Shown here piece after piece: positions 1 through 7,309 of a stretch of 58,473 bases of DNA; positions within the stretch are counted from its first letter, which is position 1, and every line of letters starts with the position of its first letter. The DNA comes from Oscillospiraceae bacterium (GTDB lineage: Bacteria; Bacillota; Clostridia; Oscillospirales; CAG-272). The position numbers and the translations under genes are program-made. Under the pieces are notes generated by a model, which worked only from the letters and a program-made list of their open reading frames with translations, did not search any database and had not been told where the DNA came from. The stretch covers positions 1-58,473 of the forward strand of contig SVQN01000007.1 in NCBI GenBank assembly GCA_015065295.1. The letters are read 5' to 3'.

Positions 1-166
1 ACGGGCCGAACACTCTTAAGCCGAACTCCACGGAGTTTTCCTCTTTTCCCCTCCCCACCATATAAACCAAAACAAACCGGCAACAACCGCCCAAAAAGGT
101 TTTGGAAGGGGTTTGGGGAAACCTTTTCCTCAAAAAGGTTTCCCCAAGAAATCCGCACATCCCCCA
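1..166 (+). repeat. Family B palindromic element, right end (copy B1)
   Basis: This is the right part of a family B element whose left part lies outside the window. It shows the family's conserved right-hand stretch (ACGGGCCGAACACTCTT, then the CCGAACTCCACGGA block). It ends in the inverted end, which pairs GGGGAAACC with GGTTTCCCC around a CCTC loop at about 115-163. The same end closes copies B3, B4 and B5. It stops about 50 bp before the promoter of the RNase Z gene, so it probably insulates that gene from upstream transcription. Confidence 0.85.
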
Positions 167-189
167 CCCAGAAAAATCGCCCGCCCCCC

Positions 190-218
190 TTTTCAAACGC
201 AAAATTTTCATGTATAAT
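190..218 (+). promoter_or_regulatory. Probable sigma-A promoter of rnz
   Basis: A perfect TATAAT (213-218) lies 17 bp after a weak TTTTCA (190-195). The -10 box is 31 bp before the start codon, and a GAAGAGG ribosome binding site follows. The -35 box is poor, so the assignment rests mainly on the -10 and the spacing. Confidence 0.55.
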
Positions 219-249
219 AGACGCATACAAAACCAAAGAAGAGGTATTT

Positions 250-1158
250 ATGTTAGACGTATCACTTCCCGGAACCGGCGGATCCGTGCCGAGACTGGAT
301 CGGTTCCTGTGCTGCTGCTATATGCGGTATAACGGAACCGGACTGCTCATCGACTGCGGCGAGGGAACGCAGCTTGCCGTCAAGAATGCAGGGTTTTCGC
401 TCGGGAAAATCGGGACGATTCTGATTACCCATTTTCATGCCGACCATGTCAGCGGACTGCCCGGACTGCTGCTGTCGATGGGGAACGAGGGACATACCGA
501 ACCCCTCACCATTGCCGGACCGCGCGGCATCGGCGAGATCGTCAAGGCTCTCACCGTCATCGCGCCCGATTTGCCGTTCCGGATCCGGACCGTCGAGATG
601 AGCGATTTTTCTACCCTCGAACGCCACGGATTCGGCATCACTTCGTTTGAAGTCCGTCATTCCTGCCCCTGCCTCGGGTACGATATCCGCATTGCACGCG
701 GCGGCAAGTTCGACCGTGCCAAAGCCGAAGCAAACGGCGTCCCGATCAAACTCTGGTCAAAGCTCCAGAAGGGCGAAACCGTCGACGGCTTTACCCCCGA
801 TATGGTTCTCGGCGAACGCCGCCGCGGTATCCATGTCACTTATTCCACCGATACCCGCCCCGTCGGAATCATCGGCATGATGGCCGCCGACGCCGATCTG
901 CTCATCTGTGAAGGAATGTTCGAGAGGGCAAAGAACGACCGCGCCAAGGAATCCAGCCACATGACCATGGCCGACGCCGCCAAACTTGCCCGCGATGCCG
1001 ACTGTAAAGAACTCTGGCTCACCCACTACAGCCCCGCGCTCACCGACCCCGACGAATTCGCAAACGAAGCAACCTCCGTCTTCGCCAATACCATCGTTTC
1101 CCACGATGCCCAGACCAAAACCATCCGGTTTGAAGACGAGATATTGGCTAATGGCTAA
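250..1158 (+). CDS. rnz: Ribonuclease Z (tRNA 3' endonuclease)
   Basis: This 302-aa cytoplasmic metallo-beta-lactamase-fold enzyme should cut precursor tRNAs just after the discriminator base. The zinc motif HFHADH is at residues 61-66, preceded by the family's DCGEGTQ (35-41). Further metal ligands are likely in VRHS (about 137), STDTRP (about 200) and LTHYSPA near the C-terminus. The length matches the bacterial RNase Z family (about 300 aa). The N-terminus contains an uncommon CCC run (21-23). A GAAGAGG site precedes the ATG. An RNase Z suits this genome because the one tRNA gene in the window does not encode CCA. It could be another member of the MBL RNase Z-like group, but the motifs fit well. 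Confidence 0.85.
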   Translation: MLDVSLPGTGGSVPRLDRFLCCCYMRYNGTGLLIDCGEGTQLAVKNAGFSLGKIGTILITHFHADHVSGLPGLLLSMGNEGHTEPLTIAGPRGIGEIVKALTVIAPDLPFRIRTVEMSDFSTLERHGFGITSFEVRHSCPCLGYDIRIARGGKFDRAKAEANGVPIKLWSKLQKGETVDGFTPDMVLGERRRGIHVTYSTDTRPVGIIGMMAADADLLICEGMFERAKNDRAKESSHMTMADAAKLARDADCKELWLTHYSPALTDPDEFANEATSVFANTIVSHDAQTKTIRFEDEILANG

Positions 1159-1199
1159 TAACTAATGGTGAATGACTGCCCAACTCCACCGCTGTTTCT

Positions 1200-1425
1200 A
1201 CTGAACGAACGTTTTGGACAGCTCTGCACCCAAACTTCGTCCCTTCCTAAAAATCTGAATGCGGGCAAACCGCTGTCTGTCCGAGCCCTTAAGGGCGAGT
1301 TCCCCGAACAATTTACAGGGCGGGGAGATTCATAAGAGGGCTTCGCCCCGGAAGTCCTCTTATGCGCCGTCCGCGCAGGACATAAAATCTGAAAAATGCC
1401 TTCAGGCATTTTTCTTCCATATAAT
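1200..1425 (+). repeat. Family A palindromic element, half copy (A1)
   Basis: This is the right half only of family A. It carries the core TGAATGCGGGCAAACCGCTG, then hairpin GCCC-TTAA-GGGC (1285-1296). Next is a variable hairpin pairing AAGAGGGC with GTCCTCTT around 1335-1372. It ends in a terminal hairpin AAAAATGCC-TTCA-GGCATTTTT (1392-1413). It fills the gap between rnz and metA and its final hairpin resembles an intrinsic terminator. The short sequence TAATGGCTAATAACTAATGG at about 1147-1166, just after the rnz stop, is a degenerate direct repeat also seen near 24580 and 34400. Confidence 0.85.
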
Positions 1426-1476
1426 CCAAACGAACGGTTTGGTATTCTATCCCTCTGTAAGGAGTCCATAAAAATT

Positions 1477-2403
1477 ATGCCCATAAAAATCCCCACCGGC
1501 CTTCCCGCTGCGGAAGTCCTTCAGTCCGAAAATATCTTCGTCATGGACGAACTCCGCGCCACCGCGCAGGATATCCGTCCCCTCAGAATCGCTATCCTCA
1601 ACCTCATGCCGACGAAGATCACCACCGAAAATCAGATCATCCGCCTCCTCTCCAATTCCCCCCTCCAGATTGAACTGACCCTCCTCCGCGTCGCGTCCCA
1701 CGTTTCCGCCAACGTCAGCCCCAAGCACATGGAAACCTTCTACCGTACCTACGACGAGGTCAAAAACGAAAAGTTCGACGGTCTCATCATCACCGGCGCG
1801 CCGGTCGAAAATCTTGAGTTCCGCGACGTCGATTACTGGGACGAACTCTGTGAGATCATGCGCTGGTCGAAAACCAACGTCTATTCCACCCTCCATATCT
1901 GCTGGGCGGCGCAGGCGGCTCTCAACTTCCATTACGGCATTCCGAAATATCCCCTCCCCGCAAAAATGTTCGGCGTGTTCGAGCATAAGAACCTCGAACC
2001 CAATCACCCCCTCCTCCGCGGCTTCGACGAACGCTTCAAGGCTCCCCATTCCCGCCATACGGAAGTGCGCCATGAAGACATCGCCAACTGCCCGAAGCTG
2101 GAAATCCTCGCCGAATCCGAAGAAGCGGGCGTGTATATCATCGCTTCCCGCAAACGCCGGATGTTCTATGTCACCGGTCACAGCGAATACGACAATACTA
2201 CCCTCGCCGCCGAATATTTCCGCGACGTCAACCGCGGTCTGGATATCGAAATTCCCAAGCATTACTTCCCGGACGACGACCCGAAGAATATTCCGCCGAA
2301 CGTATGGAGAGGGCACGCGCATCTGCTGTTCTCCAACTGGCTGAATTATTTCGTCTACCAGAATACCCCCTACGATATCGACAAAATCGAGTCGATTGAC
2401 TGA
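1477..2403 (+). CDS. metA: Homoserine O-acyltransferase, probably acetyl-CoA-using
   Basis: MetA acylates the hydroxyl of homoserine, the committed step of methionine synthesis. The 308-aa protein has the class I glutamine-amidotransferase-like fold. The catalytic residues fall exactly at the family positions: Cys142 (in HICWAAQ), and His235 and Glu237 (in GHSEYD). Residue 111 is Glu (GAPVE). In characterised members Glu111 goes with acetyl-CoA and Gly with succinyl-CoA, so homoserine transacetylase is the better call. The start was set at 1477 because AAGGAGT lies 12 bp upstream. An in-frame ATG at 1396 lies inside the family A repeat and has no ribosome binding site. No S-box (SAM) riboswitch is visible in the leader. 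Confidence 0.93.
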   Translation: MPIKIPTGLPAAEVLQSENIFVMDELRATAQDIRPLRIAILNLMPTKITTENQIIRLLSNSPLQIELTLLRVASHVSANVSPKHMETFYRTYDEVKNEKFDGLIITGAPVENLEFRDVDYWDELCEIMRWSKTNVYSTLHICWAAQAALNFHYGIPKYPLPAKMFGVFEHKNLEPNHPLLRGFDERFKAPHSRHTEVRHEDIANCPKLEILAESEEAGVYIIASRKRRMFYVTGHSEYDNTTLAAEYFRDVNRGLDIEIPKHYFPDDDPKNIPPNVWRGHAHLLFSNWLNYFVYQNTPYDIDKIESID

Positions 2404-2423
2404 GAAAACATTTTGTATCTCGA

Positions 2424-2577
2424 AAGGTGACACCTCATCAGTCGCTGCGCGACAGCTTCCCCTCAAGGGGAAGCCAAAATAAGACAAAATTTTAGCGGCT
2501 GACGGTAAAAATAGCACTCCCCTGAGGCTTCCCCTTGAGGGGAAGCTGGCACCGAAGGTGACTGATGAGGTGAAAAA
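2424..2577. repeat. Palindromic intergenic repeat C
   Basis: A mirrored pair of segments: CACCTCATCAGTC and GCTTCCCCTCAAGGGGAAGC on the left, and GCTTCCCCTTGAGGGGAAGC then GACTGATGAGGTG on the right, around an AT-rich centre. Each arm holds its own hairpin (CTTCCCC/GGGGAAG). It occurs once here and fills the gap between metA and the RACo gene. The form is that of a small non-autonomous inverted-repeat element. Confidence 0.8.
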
Positions 2578-2647
2578 CTGACAATTTGGAGATACTAAAC
2601 AGACTCTGAGAAAATTCACCAATCTTTTCATCCATGGGAGGTCTTCC

Positions 2648-4549
2648 ATGCGAATCCATACATCATCCAAAACTTATGAGATTCCTTCCGTTTCCGGAAA
2701 ATCTCTCTTCTCGCTCGTCTCCGCTCTTTCCGGCGTGACGACCCATACCCCCTGCGGCGGTCACGGCAAATGCGGCAAGTGTGTCTGCGCGGTCGTCTAT
2801 TCCGGCGAACCTGCCCCCCTTACTGCCGCCGAAGCCGCCTTTCTGGACGGTGCGGATGCGGCATCCCTGCTCGAACACTGCCGTGTTCCTGCGGAACTTC
2901 ACGAAACCGCTGTCCTCCGCTACCTCTGCCTCTGTCCCGCCGACGATGTGACCGACGTGTATCTCCCCGATACCGCCGAACTGACCGGCGCGGTGTTCAG
3001 TGACGCACTGGCGGCAGGTACCCCCGTCGTCACGGCTGTCCCTGTGTCCCTGACCATGCCGACCCTGGATGCGCCGACCGATACCCTCACCAACCTCCGT
3101 TCCTCACTCGGTACGGATGCGGATATCCCCATGTCCGCGGTCTGCCGGGTATCTGCGGAACTGCGGAACGGCAAAACCGATTTTACCGCCCTCGTCAGCG
3201 GAAACCGTGTCATTGACGTGACAACGGAACCGGGCGCGTACGCCATGCTTGCCATTGACATCGGCACCACCACCGTCGCACTGTCCCTGCGTGACCTCAA
3301 AACCGGTGCGGAACTGGCGGGCGACGTGTTCGGCAATCCCCAGCGAAGCAGCGGCGGCGACGTCATTTCCCGGATGTCCCGTGCGGCGGCAGGAGAAGCG
3401 GAACTTCTGAAAACGTCCATCCGTACCGCCATCGCGGAGCATACGAAAACGCTCTGCGAACGCGCGGGAATTGACAGAAATCATCTGATTTATACCTCCA
3501 TCGCGGGTAACTCCGTTATGGAACACCTGTACGCGGGACTGGATACCGCGCCGATCGCCGTGTCGCCGTTCTTCATGCAGACGACGTTCGGCTGGGAAAT
3601 GCGCGCATCCGATAACCTGTGCGGCGCGGCGGACTTCATGAATCCGGACGGACTGGTGTACCTTGCTCCCCTTGCGGCATCGTATGTCGGCGGGGATATC
3701 ACGGTCGGTCTGGCGTATATTTTAGAAAAATACCCCGAAATTCAGGGGAAAAACGTCCTGTTCATGGACCTCGGCACGAACGGCGAGCTGTGCGTGATCG
3801 CGGACGGAACGTATTATTTCGCGGCAACGGCGGCCGGTCCGGCACTGGAAGGCGCGGAAATCGAAATGGGCATGAGCGCAACGCCGGGCGCAGTGTACAA
3901 AGTGAAAGCCAACGCGGAAAAAGGCGGCTTTGACGTAACCGTAGTCGGGGACGGCGAATCCACCGGCATCTGCGGCAGCGGCATCATCGACGCGGCGGCG
4001 GAAGCGGTTCGTGCGGGACTGATTGCCCCGACGGGTTCGATCTGCGAAGATTTCGATGAACTCGAAGACTACGCGGGAATGTTCGAGGATGCGGAAGACC
4101 GTGAATACGATCCCGACCTGTACGAAGCCCTGTCCGGCTGTGCGGACGCGGACGACGACTGCATCTGGTTCACGGAAAACGTGAAGCTGACCGGCAAGGA
4201 CATCCGCGCGGTGCAGACGGCGAAAGCGGCGATCGCGGCGGGGATCAAGGTTTTGCTGAAGACGGCAGGCATCACGGCGGACGATCTGGACGCGGTGTAT
4301 CTCGCAGGATCATTCGGCGGCGGCATCAACGTACAGTCTGCGGCGGAAATCGGGATCATTCCGCGGACGTGTGTGGAACGCGGCATCGTGAAGGCGGCAG
4401 GGAACACCTCGCTTGCCGGAGCGGCGGCGTATATGTTCGACCGCGCGGTACGGGATCGTCTGACGGAGATCATGGAACGCGGCCGCTACACGGAGCTGTC
4501 GTCGGACAAGGGATTCACCGACGCGTTCGTGGGTGGGATGATGTTCTGA
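2648..4549 (+). CDS. RACo-like ferredoxin-ASKHA protein (corrinoid reactivation ATPase)
   Basis: This 633-aa cytoplasmic protein has an N-terminal 2Fe-2S ferredoxin domain. The cluster cysteines are probably C36, C42 and C45 plus C94 or C96. It is followed by a middle region and a C-terminal actin-like ATPase domain starting at about residue 200 (AIDIGTTT). Further ATPase motifs are MDLGTNGE, GICGSGIID and YLAGSFGGG. This architecture is that of the reductive activators of corrinoid proteins (RACo/DUF4445), which reduce accidentally oxidised Co(II) back to Co(I) at ATP cost. It follows metA, which suggests service to a cobalamin-dependent methionine synthase rather than to acetogenesis. No corrinoid protein is encoded in the window, so the partner is an inference. 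GGGAGG precedes the ATG. Confidence 0.85.
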   Translation: MRIHTSSKTYEIPSVSGKSLFSLVSALSGVTTHTPCGGHGKCGKCVCAVVYSGEPAPLTAAEAAFLDGADAASLLEHCRVPAELHETAVLRYLCLCPADDVTDVYLPDTAELTGAVFSDALAAGTPVVTAVPVSLTMPTLDAPTDTLTNLRSSLGTDADIPMSAVCRVSAELRNGKTDFTALVSGNRVIDVTTEPGAYAMLAIDIGTTTVALSLRDLKTGAELAGDVFGNPQRSSGGDVISRMSRAAAGEAELLKTSIRTAIAEHTKTLCERAGIDRNHLIYTSIAGNSVMEHLYAGLDTAPIAVSPFFMQTTFGWEMRASDNLCGAADFMNPDGLVYLAPLAASYVGGDITVGLAYILEKYPEIQGKNVLFMDLGTNGELCVIADGTYYFAATAAGPALEGAEIEMGMSATPGAVYKVKANAEKGGFDVTVVGDGESTGICGSGIIDAAAEAVRAGLIAPTGSICEDFDELEDYAGMFEDAEDREYDPDLYEALSGCADADDDCIWFTENVKLTGKDIRAVQTAKAAIAAGIKVLLKTAGITADDLDAVYLAGSFGGGINVQSAAEIGIIPRTCVERGIVKAAGNTSLAGAAAYMFDRAVRDRLTEIMERGRYTELSSDKGFTDAFVGGMMF

Positions 4550-4556
4550 GAACACC

Positions 4557-5106
4557 AAACCGCTCGTTTGGAAAGGAAGAAAAAAGTACCCGTTGGGTAC
4601 TTTTTTCAATTTTATGTCCCTGCGCGGGACGGCGCATAAAGGGGCTCAGACGCCGCCCCTTTATGAATTCCCGGCTTGGCGTTCGGGGGACTCGCCCTTA
4701 AGGCCTCAGACAGACAGCGGTTTGCACTCAGCAGATTGCACGGAAGAACAGTGATTTTGTTCAACCAAAGGTGGAACTGACATTTTAGATATCCCTCACG
4801 GCTGTTTGTAGTGAACGAACGATTTGGACAAGTTTGCACCCAGACTTTGTCTCTTCCTAAAAATCTGAATGCGGGCAAACCGCTGTCTGTCTGAGTCCTC
4901 AAGGCCGAGTCCCACAAACGTTAAGCCGGGAATTCACAAAGGGGCGGCGACTGAGCCCCTTTGTGCGCCCGTCCCGCGTAGGGACATAAATTTAGAAAAA
5001 CGCCTTCAGGCGTTTTTCTACCTTCTGCCCCGAAGGGGCATTTTCCATCGCCGTCCGCGCAGGACATAAAAATTGAAAAATGACCGGAACGGTCATTTTT
5101 CTTCCT
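4557..5106 (+). repeat. Family A palindromic element, full copy (A2)
   Basis: This full family A element has a left terminal hairpin GTACCC-GTT-GGGTAC (about 4585-4600), hairpin GTCCC-TGCGC-GGGAC (4616-4630) and hairpin AAAGGGGC/GCCCCTTT (about 4637-4664). The same order is mirrored on the right. The right end is duplicated: hairpin ACGCC-TTCA-GGCGT, then GCCCCGAAGGGGC, then a second terminal module with hairpin TGACCG-GAA-CGGTCA (about 5078-5100). It begins about 8 bp after the RACo stop and ends about 10 bp before the tRNA promoter. Confidence 0.9.
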
Positions 5107-5115
5107 TCTAATTCC

Positions 5116-5144
5116 TTGACAAAGACCATACCTTATGGTATAAT
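5116..5144 (+). promoter_or_regulatory. Consensus sigma-A promoter of the tRNA gene
   Basis: TTGACA (5116-5121) and TATAAT (5139-5144) are both perfect and separated by exactly 17 bp. The mature tRNA begins 12 bp after the -10 box. Confidence 0.9.
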
Positions 5145-5155
5145 AATAAAACGAC

Positions 5156-5229
5156 GGACCATTAGCTCAGTTGGTTAGAGCTCCCGGCTCATAACCGGTC
5201 GGTCCTGGGTTCGAGTCCCCGATGGTCCA
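5156..5229 (+). tRNA. tRNA-Met (anticodon CAT)
   Basis: The acceptor arms GGACCAT (5156-5162) and ATGGTCC (5222-5228) pair perfectly. The anticodon loop CTCATAA gives CAT, and TTCGAGT forms the T loop. The GGACC acceptor, GCTC/GAGC D stem and CCGG anticodon stem resemble clostridial elongator tRNA-Met. A CAT tRNA could also be the lysidine-modified Ile tRNA. Two stem positions do not pair: the C/T at the top of the anticodon stem and one T/C in the T stem. CCA is not encoded. The gene has its own consensus promoter and terminator. Confidence 0.9.
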
Positions 5230-5236
5230 TTCTTGA

Positions 5237-5268
5237 GAACAGGATTTTCTTGATCCTGTTCTTTTTTT
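5237..5268 (+). terminator. Intrinsic terminator of the tRNA gene
   Basis: A 9-bp stem GAACAGGAT / ATCCTGTTC (5237-5245, 5253-5261) with a 7-nt loop is followed by seven T residues. Confidence 0.9.
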
Positions 5269-5400
5269 GTGTACAATTTATCCAAATTGACGTCGTTGAT
5301 TTTGTGAGATTCACTGATTTTCTCCATTGACTTTGCGGAAAAAATGCGTTATAATACCAATCGTGCGCGCGAAATGACGCATACGAAAGGTGCTTTTTCA

Positions 5401-6564
5401 ATGAACAAACTTACTCAACGCCGACGCCGTCCCGCCTCGTGGCTGAATCTGCATGAGCTGGCGGCTCTCACCTCCGCGTTTCTCCGGAAAAATACCGTCT
5501 TTGTAATCGCTCTGGCGGCGGCCGCGATTACGTCGATCATTGTTCCGCCGGACATGGAATACATTTCCTATTTCGACCCGCGCACGCTGACCTGTCTGTT
5601 CTGTACGCTCGCGGTGATCTGTGCGCTCCGCCGGATCCACTTCTTCAGCGCGGCGGCCGAAAAGATCATCAGCCTGACGAGCAACCTCCGCAACTCCGTG
5701 ATCGCGCTGGTGTACATCACCTTCATCGGCTCGATGCTGATTGCGAACGACATGGCACTGATTACGTTCCTTCCGCTCGGTTTCATCGTTCTGGAGCGGA
5801 CGAACAATCAGAAATACATGGCGTATGTGTTCATTCTGCAGAACATTGCGGCGAACCTCGGCGGCATGGTCACGCCGTTCGGGAACCCGCAGAACCTGTA
5901 TCTGTACTCCTACTTCAACATTCCCACGGGGGAATTCATGCTGACGATGCTTCCTCCGTTCGTTCTCGCGGTAACGCTGATTACGGCGTGCTGCTTTGCG
6001 GTACCGAAGGCCGCGCTGGTCTATGACGGCGAGACCCACGCGATGCCGAAGGCGCGTCTTGCGCTGTATCTGGCGTTGTTCGCTCTGGCGATCGTGGTGG
6101 TCTTCCGCGTGATCCCGTACCAGATCGGACTGATCCTGATTCCGCTGGTGATGATGTTTGCCGACCGCAAGTCCCTCGCGGACGTGGACTACGCCCTTCT
6201 CGGCACGTTCGTATGCTTCTTCATCTTCTCGGGCAACGTCTCCCGCATGGACGCGGTGCGTGTGGTCATGGAGACTCTTCTCGAAAAGTCCACGCTTCTG
6301 TTCTCCTCGCTCTCCTGCCAGTTCATCAGCAACGTCCCCTCGGCGGTTCTTCTCTCCAAGTTCACGGACAACTACCGCGAGCTTCTCTACGGCGTAAACG
6401 TCGGCGGCTGCGGCACGCTGATCGCCTCTCTGGCCAGTCTGATTACCTTCCGCGAATACCTCGCCCACAACCCCGGCTGCGCGAAGAAGTACATCGTTCT
6501 CTTCAGCGTCATGAACTTCGCGTTCTTCGGTATTCTGCTGGGATTCTGCTTCCTTATCAAGTGA
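5401..6564 (+). CDS. ArsB/SLC13-type membrane ion transporter
   Basis: A 387-aa integral membrane protein with about ten hydrophobic segments. The stretch at about residues 150-175 (NIAANLGGMVTPFGNPQNL) carries the GNPQN signature of the ion transporter superfamily that includes ArsB, NhaD and SLC13 dicarboxylate carriers. A second hairpin-like motif, QFISNVPSAVLLS, near residue 305 matches the repeated internal half of this fold. It probably exchanges an anion or sodium across the plasma membrane; the substrate cannot be read from the sequence. The start at 5401 follows GAAAGGTG; the ATG at 5344 would add a non-hydrophobic leader. Monocistronic: a tRNA terminator lies upstream and a family B repeat starts 3 bp after the stop. 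Confidence 0.8.
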   Translation: MNKLTQRRRRPASWLNLHELAALTSAFLRKNTVFVIALAAAAITSIIVPPDMEYISYFDPRTLTCLFCTLAVICALRRIHFFSAAAEKIISLTSNLRNSVIALVYITFIGSMLIANDMALITFLPLGFIVLERTNNQKYMAYVFILQNIAANLGGMVTPFGNPQNLYLYSYFNIPTGEFMLTMLPPFVLAVTLITACCFAVPKAALVYDGETHAMPKARLALYLALFALAIVVVFRVIPYQIGLILIPLVMMFADRKSLADVDYALLGTFVCFFIFSGNVSRMDAVRVVMETLLEKSTLLFSSLSCQFISNVPSAVLLSKFTDNYRELLYGVNVGGCGTLIASLASLITFREYLAHNPGCAKKYIVLFSVMNFAFFGILLGFCFLIK

Positions 6565-6566
6565 TG

Positions 6567-7172
6567 TTTTTTCTTGGGGGAACCTTTTTGAGGAAAAGGT
6601 TCCCCCAAACCCCTTCCCAAACCTTTTTGGACTGCGGTAGCCATTTGGTTACTGCGGATTTTTTGTTTTCTGGGGGATTTTCTTGGGTACCTGCGTAGCC
6701 ATATAGTTGATCCCATCCGCTGACATGATGTTGGTTTGAAATTCTACGAAAATTATAACGGGGAAGTCAGGCTCCGCCAAGACCCTGACTTCCGTTGCCG
6801 TATGGAGATACGTTGATGAGGTGCGTCACGTCAAAATTCAGCTACAATTTGTCATCCCCCGCACTCCTTGGCTGACGCCGTTCGTGCTTTTCGAAGAAAA
6901 CTGTATGTCAGCCGACCGAACAAACGCAAAGCGCGGACGGCGGGCGAGCCAAGCCGCGCGGAAAACCAATGAACCGTAGCTGAATTCAAAAGTGGCGTAT
7001 TGTATCGCGCAGTCGCAGCATGGCGAGGGAAGTCAGGGTCTTGGCGGAGCCTGACTTCCCCATAACGATTTTCGTAGAAATTCAAACCAACCCCACGTCA
7101 ACGGGCCGAACACTCTTCAGCCGAACTCCACGGAATTTTTTCCTTTTCCCCCTCCCCATCATATCAGCCAAA
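6567..7172 (+). repeat. Family B palindromic element with altered right end (B2)
   Basis: The left end is a hairpin pairing GGGGGAACC with GGTTCCCCC around GAGG (about 6575-6607), starting 3 bp after a stop codon. Internal hairpins have the same stem GGAAGTCAGG/CCTGACTTCC at 6762-6793 and 7028-7059. Their loops, ctccgccaagac and gtcttggcggag, are exact reverse complements. GAATTCAGCTA and TAGCTGAATTC (about 6834 and 6977) also mirror each other. The usual right terminal repeat is missing; after ACCGGCTACA a different sequence with hairpin GCTTTCTT/AAGAAAGC follows. Confidence 0.88.
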
Positions 7173-7247
7173 CAAACCGGCTACAGCAGTATAAAGTTCT
7201 TTGCACAGCTTTCTTTCAAGAAAGCGCGTTTCCCCCGCACATAACCC

Positions 7248-7276
7248 TTGCAATCTCCCCACCGCTGTAGTATAAT
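7248..7276 (+). promoter_or_regulatory. Sigma-A promoter of the antiporter-mgtC operon
   Basis: TTGCAA (7248-7253), a 17-bp spacer and TATAAT (7271-7276), 34 bp before the start codon. Confidence 0.8.
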
Positions 7277-7309
7277 AAACAGACCAATGAGAAACGGAGA
7301 AAACTACCC

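Noticed and set aside
102-332. Small plus-strand frame through B1 and the rnz start
   Set aside because: It is translated family B repeat sequence running out of frame into rnz.
1159-1476. SAM riboswitch or T-box before metA
   Set aside because: The gap is accounted for by family A repeat A1; no S-box core or T-box sequence was seen.
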